NCBI GenBank assembly: GCA_002299555.1
Contig: DBOL01000001.1
Location: 92,507 to 99,035 of the forward strand
Source: Candidatus Aminicenantes bacterium UBA647
GTDB taxonomy: Bacteria; Acidobacteriota; Aminicenantia; UBA2199
DNA length: 6,529 nucleotides
Direction of reading: 5' to 3'
In this document: positions 1 through 5,038 of the stretch, piece by piece
Layout: every line of letters starts with the position of its first letter
How positions within the stretch are numbered: the first letter of the stretch is position 1
Notes under the pieces: generated by a model
The model's input: the letters and a program-made list of their open reading frames with translations, nothing else
Told to the model about the DNA's origin: nothing
Databases searched by the model: none
Program-made: the position numbers and the translations under genes

Positions 1-1
1 T

Positions 2-55
2 TCAAGCACTGGTGATTCTATCGCCCACTTTCTGATGGTCAAGGTAATCGGTTGA
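2..55 (+). CDS. possible C-terminal end of an upstream gene (partial)
   Basis: Reading from base 2, 17 sense codons run to a TGA at 53-55 and end in FLMVKVIG. This stretch is visibly richer in G+C than the DNA that follows, which would fit the tail of a real gene that enters from the left. The reverse strand is also open across most of it, and 17 codons are too few to decide by composition. No family can be assigned. Confidence is low. Confidence 0.25.
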   Translation, partial: SSTGDSIAHFLMVKVIG

Positions 56-80
56 TAATAGAATTATTTTTCAGTATTAT
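52..80 (+). promoter_or_regulatory. candidate sigma-70 promoter for the 139-474 gene
   Basis: A -35-like TTGATA (52-57) is separated by exactly 17 bases from a -10-like TATTAT (75-80). Transcription would start near 87, giving a leader of about 50 bases before the ATG at 139. The sequence is AT-rich, so a chance match is possible. The same 17-base spacing recurs at three other promoters in this window. Confidence 0.45.
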
Positions 81-138
81 TCTTAGTAAGGTAGTAGTAT
101 AAAAATTCTTGAACCGGTTTCAAAAAGAGAGGCAATTT

Positions 139-474
139 ATGAAGTATCAAAGATTGGTCATGGGATTGGTCATTCTGATTTCGTTTTTTCTTTTTACGGG
201 GTCCTGGGAGAGCGATGTATGTTATAAATGTAATCCCAGCCTTTTAGGAAAGATTACGATAACAAACTATACGTCTTTTCAGCTTATTGATGTTATTGTC
301 GCCGGGCCGGATGAGTTGAAGTTCTCTATGTTCCACAATGGACATGAATCCTTGAGGTTAAAACCGGGACCATATTTAATCACAGCTTTGCCCGGACCGA
401 ATTATGATAAAATCATCTTTACAAAAGTGATTATATTAAAAGCCAGTGATGATATAAGAATCTATATTCAGTGA
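139..474 (+). CDS. small secreted protein of unknown function
   Basis: I do not recognise the family. The 111-residue product starts with a Sec-type signal: basic MKYQR, then a hydrophobic run through about residue 20 (LVMGLVILISFFLF). The mature part is short and predicted to be mostly beta strand, with a CYKC pair early on and a turn motif LKPGPYLITALPG near the middle to end. I chose the ATG at 139 because AGAGAGG lies about six bases upstream. An in-frame TTG at 109 would add ten polar residues ahead of the signal peptide and has no ribosome site. The CxxC could form a disulfide or bind metal, and its nearness to the signal peptide end would also allow a processing role. There is no lipobox of the usual L-x-x-C form. 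It stands alone behind its own candidate promoter, with the methyltransferase 126 bases downstream. Confidence 0.75.
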   Translation: MKYQRLVMGLVILISFFLFTGSWESDVCYKCNPSLLGKITITNYTSFQLIDVIVAGPDELKFSMFHNGHESLRLKPGPYLITALPGPNYDKIIFTKVIILKASDDIRIYIQ

Positions 475-520
475 AATAACTTACAATCGGAGATTTGCCC
501 GGTCTCAAATACAAATCGTG

Positions 521-568
521 TAATAACTCTTGAATTGACTTCCAGTTATGATAAAAATATAGTTATTA
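521..568. repeat. 8-bp inverted repeat flanking the methyltransferase promoter
   Basis: TAATAACT at 521-528 is the perfect reverse complement of AGTTATTA at 561-568. A third partial copy, AGTTAT, sits between them at 544-549. The arms enclose the predicted -35 and overlap the predicted -10, which is where an operator would sit. In DNA this AT-rich an 8-bp match can arise by chance. Confidence 0.35.
535..563 (+). promoter_or_regulatory. candidate sigma-70 promoter for the methyltransferase
   Basis: TTGACT (535-540), a 17-base spacer and TATAGT (558-563) form a good sigma-70 match. Transcription would start near 570, leaving a leader of about 30 bases before the ATG at 601. That leader contains a five-codon ORF (574-591, starting ATGAGGGCG). 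Confidence 0.6.
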
Positions 569-600
569 AAAAAATGAGGGCGTGTAAATAAAAATAGCTT

Positions 601-1272
601 ATGGAAATACAAGATACAAAACAAAAGAAGTTTGGCAATTATGTTGTTCCGGATCAGGGAAGAATCCAAAAAGTAAAAAAATGGTTGATTGATAAGAAAT
701 ATTTATCGCAGGATTCAACATTGAACATTCTGGAGATAGGATATTCTAATGGTGGATTTCTAGATAATTTATCTGAGTATAGTGAAATCAAAAAATATGC
801 ATTAGATATAAATCATAAAGATACAGAAAAAGATATTCATTTTTTCCAATATGATTGTAATAGGGGGCTTCCAGATTTCAAAGGGGTGACGTTCGATATT
901 GTATTTGCCGGTGAAGTAATCGAGCACATATTTGATGATGAACAGTTTTTAAAAAATATTCATGCAGTTTTAAATCAGGGAGGGATGCTTGTTCTTACAA
1001 CACCTAACCTGTTTTTTCTCCCCAGCCGTATTTTATTCCCTTTTGGAGTTAAACCGATTTTTGCCTGGGCTGAATATCATTATCATATTTATGATATTAA
1101 AACTCTTTCGAATCTTGTTAAACTGTCGGGATATGAAATAGAAAAAATTAAATCTACCCATTTATTGATCTCATCACGGAAATTTAAGATACCCGGTAGG
1201 TTTTTTGAAATGCTGGGAAATTGGTTCCCTAAATTAGGTGCGCACATAATTTTATTTGCAAAAAAGAAATAA
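601..1272 (+). CDS. class I SAM-dependent methyltransferase
   Basis: The 223-residue protein is a Rossmann-fold methyltransferase of the broad Methyltransf_11/23 type. Motif I, which binds S-adenosylmethionine, is ILEIGYSNGGF (residues 43-53). The acidic residue at the end of strand beta-2 is D69 (YALDI). Strand beta-4 with its following helix reads FDIVFAGEVIEHIFDDEQFL (98-117), and strand beta-5 is GGMLVLTTPN (127-136). The C-terminal part, with aromatic stretches such as FAWAEYHYHIYD (154-165), would form the substrate cap, and its target cannot be read from sequence. Relatives often modify sugars, lipids or small metabolites. The ATG at 601 is the first possible start, because TAG lies in frame at 595, yet no good Shine-Dalgarno site precedes it: GAGGG at 576-580 is too far away. 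It could be a tailoring enzyme for the downstream peptide system, but a separate promoter and a 151-base gap weaken that idea. Confidence 0.9.
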   Translation: MEIQDTKQKKFGNYVVPDQGRIQKVKKWLIDKKYLSQDSTLNILEIGYSNGGFLDNLSEYSEIKKYALDINHKDTEKDIHFFQYDCNRGLPDFKGVTFDIVFAGEVIEHIFDDEQFLKNIHAVLNQGGMLVLTTPNLFFLPSRILFPFGVKPIFAWAEYHYHIYDIKTLSNLVKLSGYEIEKIKSTHLLISSRKFKIPGRFFEMLGNWFPKLGAHIILFAKKK

Positions 1273-1327
1273 TATCACTTTTTAAAAGGGGGCAGGTCAG
1301 AAATTGAAAAAATTATAAAAAAAATTT

Positions 1328-1356
1328 TTGAGATTTTTATATAAAACCTATATATT
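1328..1356 (+). promoter_or_regulatory. candidate sigma-70 promoter for the radical SAM/peptide operon
   Basis: TTGAGA (1328-1333), 17 bases and TATATT (1351-1356) give a plausible promoter in the 151-base gap after the methyltransferase. The start would fall near 1363, about 60 bases before the ATG at 1424. The region is very AT-rich, so other hexamers could serve. No terminator hairpin with a T-run separates the methyltransferase from this gene, so readthrough is possible. Confidence 0.5.
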
Positions 1357-1423
1357 AATAGTATAAGAAATTTTGTTTTAATTATTATGGGGAAGAATTT
1401 AGCAAAAAAGTAAGAGTAATATT

Positions 1424-2830
1424 ATGCTGAATCTTATAAAATCAAAATTCGAGCAAGCAGAATCTTATCTGTTCAGATGGAAACTTGCACCTTTAGTTCA
1501 TTTTGTTGAGTCAAGGGAATCCGGGATCATATTTTTCAAAAACAGTTTAAAAATAGTAGAGACTTCCCTGCCGGTGATAAGTGCATTAAAAGATTTTTTT
1601 GCAGGTTATACAAAAAAAGAGTGTTTTCAAAAATATAATATCGATCCGACAGAATTTAATCAACTTTTATCTGATATATATAATCGGTCAAAAGAAAAAC
1701 TGCCGGTGGATAAAACAGAAGAGAGAGAAAATGTGTTGGAACGGTTGGTAATTCATGTCAGCAATAAATGTAATCTTCACTGTGAATATTGTTATGCAGA
1801 AGGTGGTAGCTATAAACAGGAAGCAAAACTATTAGACCTTAATACGTTAAAGTTAATTATTTCAAAATTCTGTGATTCCTTTGATGGGATTTCAAATGTC
1901 CAGTTTTTTGGAGGAGAACCATTATTAAATATCCCTATGATCGATCAAGCCTGTTTATTATTCAAAGAAAAGGCAGAGGCTTGTGAAATTGAGAGTATTC
2001 CTGAATTTTCAGTGGTGACAAACGGAACAATAGCCAATAAGGAAATGATCAACATTTTTAAAAAGCACAATATAAAAATGACGATCAGCCTGGATGGACC
2101 TGAAGATATTAATGATTCCCTGAGAGGAAAAACTACATTTAAAAAGATTAAAAAGTTAACCAGGATGTTAAAGAATAATCATATTCAATATGGATTTGAA
2201 TCAACATATACGAAAAAACATCTTGAGGCCGGTTATACAATAAAAGACTTATTACATTTTTTCAAACTGGAATTTGATCAGGAAGAAGTGCATATTCCGG
2301 TTGTTAGTCTACCTGATGGCCATGCCCTCGCCTTAACTCCGGATGAGGAAAAGGAACTCAATGCAGAGGCAGTCTCATGTTCCTTAAACCTCCATCAGGA
2401 TTGCTCATACAGCTGTATCAGCCATGCCAGCAGGATACTCAAGGTTTATACGGAAAAACAACCTATTGAATTATATTGCACTGCCGGTTTTGCCACTCTT
2501 ACTGTTGATGTGTTTGGAGATTTGTATCCATGTTTTATGTTTTCCGGTATTCCCGATTATAAAATGGGCAATGTAAATGATTCGATATTTCCCAATCCAA
2601 AAAAGGCAAAAAATGTAATGGAGGGAATTTTTTCAAATGCCAAACATAAGGACAGGAAATGTTTAAACTGCTGGGCGTATCCATTTTGTTTCGGATGTAT
2701 TGGAGGTGACTATATCAGAAATGATGGCAACTTAAATACTAAAACAAATTGTAAAAGCATTCAGGCAATGGCAGAACAGTTTTTAATTGGAGTTGGCAAT
2801 TTCCAAAGTTTGAAGGAGAAACAAAATTAA
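1424..2830 (+). CDS. radical SAM/SPASM peptide maturase (CXXX-repeat type, probable)
   Basis: This 468-residue enzyme has the layout of RiPP maturases that build thioether or related crosslinks on cysteine-rich peptides. Residues 30-95 (GIIFFKN through NRSKEK) resemble a PqqD-like precursor recognition domain. The radical SAM core carries CNLHCEYC, the CxxxCxxC cluster site at C116, C120 and C123, then GGEP (163-166) and SLDGP (222-226). The C-terminal SPASM domain has C352, then G365-x4-C370, then C413-x2-C416-x5-C422-x2-C425, and a last C443, which should hold two auxiliary 4Fe-4S clusters. The spacing C422-x2-C425 is one residue shorter than the usual x3. Three further cysteines (C319, C327, C331) sit just before the SPASM part. 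The start follows an in-frame TAG at 1400, and its ribosome site is weak. Its substrate is almost certainly the cysteine-rich protein encoded 15 bases downstream. The enzyme class is sure; the exact crosslink is inferred. Confidence 0.93.
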   Translation: MLNLIKSKFEQAESYLFRWKLAPLVHFVESRESGIIFFKNSLKIVETSLPVISALKDFFAGYTKKECFQKYNIDPTEFNQLLSDIYNRSKEKLPVDKTEERENVLERLVIHVSNKCNLHCEYCYAEGGSYKQEAKLLDLNTLKLIISKFCDSFDGISNVQFFGGEPLLNIPMIDQACLLFKEKAEACEIESIPEFSVVTNGTIANKEMINIFKKHNIKMTISLDGPEDINDSLRGKTTFKKIKKLTRMLKNNHIQYGFESTYTKKHLEAGYTIKDLLHFFKLEFDQEEVHIPVVSLPDGHALALTPDEEKELNAEAVSCSLNLHQDCSYSCISHASRILKVYTEKQPIELYCTAGFATLTVDVFGDLYPCFMFSGIPDYKMGNVNDSIFPNPKKAKNVMEGIFSNAKHKDRKCLNCWAYPFCFGCIGGDYIRNDGNLNTKTNCKSIQAMAEQFLIGVGNFQSLKEKQN

Positions 2831-2833
2831 ATA

Positions 2834-2841
2834 AAGGAGGG
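2834..2841 (+). promoter_or_regulatory. very strong ribosome binding site of the precursor gene
   Basis: AAAGGAGG followed by GTAAT places an extended, near-perfect Shine-Dalgarno site about four bases before the ATG at 2846. The maturase upstream has no comparable site. Because both genes probably lie on one transcript, this would make the substrate in excess of its enzyme, as expected for a RiPP precursor. Confidence 0.8.
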
Positions 2842-2845
2842 TAAT

Positions 2846-3361
2846 ATGTCTGAAAAGAGTCGAAGACAATTTTTAAAAAACATGGCTAAAGCTGCCGGTA
2901 TAGGAGCAATAGCTATGATCCCGGGTTCAATCTTTAGTGCTCAGAAAACATTAGTGAAAAGTGAACTAAAGATAAGAACTAAATTTGCAACAGCACTGGG
3001 AAAAGCAAACAGGAGAAATCTGAAACAGGTTTTAAGAGGATCACAATTAAGTAATGAAGAAAAACTTGCTGTAGTTGCACTGAAAGAACTGAATACAAGA
3101 GAATTGAACAGAGTGATTTCTGGAAGGATCGGCCATGCTTCCGAAGCTGGAGGAGACGTCTGTGGGATCGGATGTGGATCTAATTGTGGCGGAACTTGCG
3201 GTATTTCCTGCAGTGTCAATCCCGGGTCAGAAGCTGTTATTAATCCATCTGGTCAATTGGGGATCAAATTAAAAGGATTTAACAAAGCCAAATTCCGGCA
3301 ACTTCTAATTAAAGGCCGTCAGGTTGAAAGGAGTTTTAAATACCAGAAAATTCTGAAATAA
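2846..3361 (+). CDS. Tat-exported CXXX-repeat peptide precursor (probable RiPP substrate)
   Basis: The 171-residue protein has four visible parts. Residues 5-11 (SRRQFLK) match the twin-arginine motif S-R-R-x-F-L-K exactly and precede a hydrophobic stretch (about 15-32), a Tat export signal. The cleavage site is imperfect (GSIFSAQ lacks AxA), so removal is uncertain. Residues 35-95 form a charged, probably helical leader, including LSNEEKLAVVALKELNTREL. Residues 106-122 are the cysteine core, with C106, C110, C114, C118 and C122 at constant spacing and glycine after each of the first four. The last 49 residues are a follower; its final 31 residues contain 11 Lys/Arg. The start is fixed by the strong ribosome site. 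It sits 15 bases after a radical SAM/SPASM maturase, so I infer that the cysteines are crosslinked before export of the folded product through Tat. An alternative is that the cysteines bind an Fe-S cluster or other metal. No bioactivity can be inferred. Confidence 0.88.
   Translation: MSEKSRRQFLKNMAKAAGIGAIAMIPGSIFSAQKTLVKSELKIRTKFATALGKANRRNLKQVLRGSQLSNEEKLAVVALKELNTRELNRVISGRIGHASEAGGDVCGIGCGSNCGGTCGISCSVNPGSEAVINPSGQLGIKLKGFNKAKFRQLLIKGRQVERSFKYQKILK
3161..3211 (+). other. CXXX-repeat cysteine core of the precursor
   Basis: Codons 106-122 encode CGIGCGSNCGGTCGISC: four CGxx units plus a closing cysteine. These are the only five cysteines in the protein. Flanking residues are GGDV before and SVNPGS after, both flexible. 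Constant x3 spacing is the mark of CXXX-repeat radical SAM targets. Confidence 0.85.
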
Positions 3362-3808
3362 TTAAAAAACAAGGCTACTTTTTCCTGCTTCTAATGGAAG
3401 CCTGCCACATTATGCAATTTATGCACTAGATGCAAAATGATTTTGAAGAAGCAAAAAGTGCTGTTATAACAAGACAATTCTGCTATATAAGAATTTTGTC
3501 AATACAGATTATTTCAGGTTCGGATAAGTTCCTAGTATGTAAACTTATCCAATCAAATGAATTTAAGAAGATTTTCGAGCTGAAACTCTCTATTTAAAAA
3601 ATATATCATAATTATAATTCAAAATGAAATAGGGGAGAATTCAAATTAATTCTTCTCAAAATTTTACTTTTGTTGGAATATATAAATTATTTTCTTTTTT
3701 ATTATTGTAATAACTTTAAATATGTATTAATACTAAATTGAAAGTGAGAGATGAAAGACAAATATGGTCTTAATCAATGAAAAATCTCTACACAAAACAG
3801 GAGGAGAA
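3362..3808. other. AT-rich non-coding stretch with several hairpins
   Basis: No credible gene lies here. It holds a small hairpin, GCTTC/GAAGC, at 3387-3401; three ATGCA motifs at exact nine-base spacing (3412, 3421, 3430); an imperfect hairpin at 3473-3500 (GACAATTC against GAATTTTGTC); and the perfect hairpin repeat at 3522-3550. From about 3598 to 3740 it is extremely AT-rich, which suits the promoter of the four-gene operon. The best guess for that promoter, TTGTAA (3705-3710) and TAATAC (3728-3733), is weak. No classic hairpin plus T-run terminator follows the precursor gene. Confidence 0.5.
3518..3550. repeat. copy 1 of a roughly 33-bp dispersed repeat with a 9-bp hairpin
   Basis: GTTCGGATAAGTT leads into CCTAGTATGTAAACTTATCC (3531-3550), which is identical to 5050-5069. 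Within this copy GGATAAGTT (3522-3530) and AACTTATCC (3542-3550) form a perfect 9-bp stem with an 11-base loop. There is no T-run after it, so it is not a standard terminator. Confidence 0.8.
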
Positions 3809-4093
3809 ATGGAAAATTTGGTACCTTTACTTATTCAATTGGTAAGTGGAGCAGTCGGTGGAAATGCAGCAGGGTCAATTCTAAAGAAATTATCACTTGG
3901 TACTCTTTGGAATTCAGTTCTGGGAATCATCGGTGGGGGACTTGGTGGACAGATCCTTGGAATGTTAGGGCTTGGTATTGGCGGCAATGCAACAGACCTC
4001 AATGGTCTTATCGGGAATGTTATCGGTGGTGGTGTTGGTGGTGGTGCATTGATGGGAATTATTGGCTTCGTCAAGAAACTCATAAAGAAATAG
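3809..4093 (+). CDS. glycine-zipper small membrane protein
   Basis: The 94-residue product is very hydrophobic and about 28% glycine (26 residues), with GxxxG and GGxxG patterns and a basic tail (FVKKLIKK). Two segments look like an internal duplication: IGGGLGGQILGMLG (41-54) and IGGGVGGGALMGIIG (72-86). This predicts tightly packed membrane helices. I chose the ATG at 3809 because AGGAGG (3799-3804) lies four bases before it; the in-frame ATG at 3764 adds 15 polar residues and has a poor ribosome site. Similar short 'LIQLVSGAVGGNAAG' proteins are, to my recollection, widespread and uncharacterised. It is the first gene of an operon with DUF1508, BON-LysM and dodecin genes, which points to an envelope or stress role. 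A pore-forming bacteriocin is possible from composition, but no double-glycine leader, immunity gene or transporter is nearby. Confidence 0.8.
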   Translation: MENLVPLLIQLVSGAVGGNAAGSILKKLSLGTLWNSVLGIIGGGLGGQILGMLGLGIGGNATDLNGLIGNVIGGGVGGGALMGIIGFVKKLIKK

Positions 4094-4140
4094 CAAAGAT
4101 CTTATTACTCTTTCATATTTGAAAGTACAAGGAGAAAACT

Positions 4141-4323
4141 ATGGCAAAAGGAAAATTAGAGATTTACAAAGACAAAAAAGGTGAATTCAGATGGCGGTTA
4201 TTTGCAAGTAATGGGCAACAAATTGCAAATGGAGGAGAGGGTTATAAAAGTCTTTCCAGCTGTAAGAATGGGATAGAGAGTGTTAAGAAAAATATCATGA
4301 CAGCTGAAATAGAAAAGAGTTAA
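4141..4323 (+). CDS. DUF1508 / YegP-family protein
   Basis: The 60-residue protein is a single DUF1508 domain. The pattern KLEIYKDKKGEFRWRLFASN (5-24) followed by GQQIANGGEGYKSLSSCKNG (25-44) and IESVKKN matches the family signature of a strand pair, NGQ, EGY and a C-terminal IESVKK helix. E. coli YegP carries two such domains in tandem, whereas this one has a single copy. The molecular role of the family is not established. It lacks a signal peptide and is predicted cytoplasmic. AAGGAGAA at 4129-4136 provides the ribosome site. It lies 47 bases after the glycine-zipper gene and 19 bases before the LysM gene, so co-transcription is likely. Confidence 0.92.
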   Translation: MAKGKLEIYKDKKGEFRWRLFASNGQQIANGGEGYKSLSSCKNGIESVKKNIMTAEIEKS

Positions 4324-4342
4324 TATAGATAAGGAGATATAC

Positions 4343-4717
4343 ATGCTTATAGAAAAATACAAAGATCTAATCGTTTTTGCAGAATCACTTGGATTTGAAG
4401 AAGAATACATTAAAGAAGAAGAAGGTAAACTAAAAATTAAGGGGCATGTGCCATATCAGTTAGAAAAGGATCTTTTTTGGGACAAGGTAAAAACCTTTTC
4501 AGATTCGAAAAATGAAGTGAGTGCTGATATCAGAGTTTATCACAAGGAAGTATATGGAGTATATGAGGTTGAACCTGGAGATTCTTTATCAAAGATAGCA
4601 AAGAAATTCTATGGTGATGCTATGAGGTATAAAGAAATATTTGATATAAATACTGATATTCTTTCAAATCCGGATCTGATCAAAGTTGGACAGATCTTGA
4701 AAATGCCTGAGAAATAG
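4343..4717 (+). CDS. BON-LysM protein, Kbp (YgaU)-like
   Basis: The 124-residue protein has two domains. Residues 10-66 look like a divergent BON domain, including the strand GKLKIKGHVPYQLEKD and ending SADIRVY. Residues 73-122 are a LysM domain, with VEPGDSLSKIAKKFYGD, a second helix RYKEIFDINTD, and the closing LIKVGQILKMP. This order and length match E. coli Kbp (YgaU, about 150 residues), a cytoplasmic potassium-binding protein linked to osmotic and general stress. Like Kbp it has no signal peptide, so it probably does not act on peptidoglycan despite the LysM fold. AAGGAG (4331-4336) lies six bases before the ATG. It sits inside the small-protein operon, 31 bases before dodecin. The domain call is firm; potassium binding is inferred from the family only. 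Confidence 0.9.
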   Translation: MLIEKYKDLIVFAESLGFEEEYIKEEEGKLKIKGHVPYQLEKDLFWDKVKTFSDSKNEVSADIRVYHKEVYGVYEVEPGDSLSKIAKKFYGDAMRYKEIFDINTDILSNPDLIKVGQILKMPEK

Positions 4718-4748
4718 ATTTTCAGGATAAGAGACAAAGGAGAAAAAC

Positions 4749-4958
4749 ATGGATACCATAAAAATACTTGAGATTATTGGAACATCCGAGAAAAATTGGG
4801 AAGATGCTGCAAACAATGCGGTTAAGGAAACCTCGGAAACCGTAAATGACATAACTGGTTTAGAAGTTGTAAGTCAGACTGCAAAAGTTAAAAGCGGGAA
4901 AATTTCAGAATACAGGACAACGGTTAAGATTGCATTTAAGGTGAAATCAAAACGTTAA
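4749..4958 (+). CDS. dodecin family protein
   Basis: At 69 residues this is full length for a dodecin, the small beta-alpha-beta-beta protein that forms hollow dodecamers. The match covers IKILEIIGTSEKNWEDAANN (4-23), then the helix through NDI and the two long strands GLEVVSQTAKVKSGKI and YRTTVKIAFKVK. Flavin-storing dodecins usually have Trp-Phe just before the E of the second strand (RWFE) and a Gln in the last strand (YQV). Here these are TGLE and YRT, so the flavin-stacking tryptophan is missing. The pattern is closer to the group represented by Mycobacterium Rv0379, described as a calcium dodecin, so flavin binding should not be assumed. AAAGGAG (4736-4742) precedes the ATG by six bases. 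It is the last gene of the four-gene operon. Confidence 0.9.
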   Translation: MDTIKILEIIGTSEKNWEDAANNAVKETSETVNDITGLEVVSQTAKVKSGKISEYRTTVKIAFKVKSKR

Positions 4959-5006
4959 GACGAATATTTCTCAACTATATTAAATTTTAAGCCCTAATAT
5001 TCGTCT
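4958..5006. terminator. 11-bp stem directly after dodecin, terminator-like
   Basis: AGACGAATATT (4958-4968), beginning on the last base of the dodecin stop codon, is the reverse complement of AATATTCGTCT (4996-5006), with a 27-base AT-rich loop. The stem is perfect but AT-rich and no T-run follows, so it is better read as a 3' stabilising or weak termination structure than as a standard terminator. Confidence 0.4.
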
Positions 5007-5038
5007 ATATTGCTTTACAAGATGGGAGAATTCTATAA

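Noticed and set aside
109..138. TTG start upstream of the 139-474 gene
   Set aside because: It would place ten polar residues before the signal peptide; the ATG at 139 has a proper ribosome site.
3160..3211. Precursor core read as a ferredoxin-like or metallothionein protein unrelated to the maturase
   Set aside because: Not excluded, but strict x3 spacing plus an adjacent radical SAM/SPASM gene fits a modified peptide better; ferredoxins use CxxCxxC patterns.
2941..3219. 92-codon minus-strand ORF inside the precursor gene
   Set aside because: It is antisense to the Tat/CXXX precursor, is rich in Pro/Ser/Phe as expected for the complement of Gly- and Lys-rich codons, and has no ribosome site.
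3412..3434. ATGCA triplet as replication iterons
   Set aside because: Five-base units, only three copies, and no replication initiator gene nearby.
3430..3597. 55-codon plus-strand ORF (MQNDFEEAKSAVITRQFCYI...)
   Set aside because: No Shine-Dalgarno site, runs straight through the dispersed repeat and its hairpin, and does not look like a folded protein.
3835..4083. Proline-rich 82-codon minus-strand ORF and a Trp-rich 71-codon plus-strand ORF (3907-4122)
   Set aside because: Both are shadows of the glycine codons of the glycine-zipper gene; their biased composition comes from GGT/GGN repeats.
3809..4093. Calling the glycine-zipper protein a bacteriocin
   Set aside because: No double-glycine leader, immunity protein or exporter is present, and its operon partners are housekeeping or stress families.
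4198..4410. 70-codon minus-strand ORF, and the 62-codon one at 4664-4852
   Set aside because: Antisense to the DUF1508, LysM and dodecin genes, whose family matches are clear.
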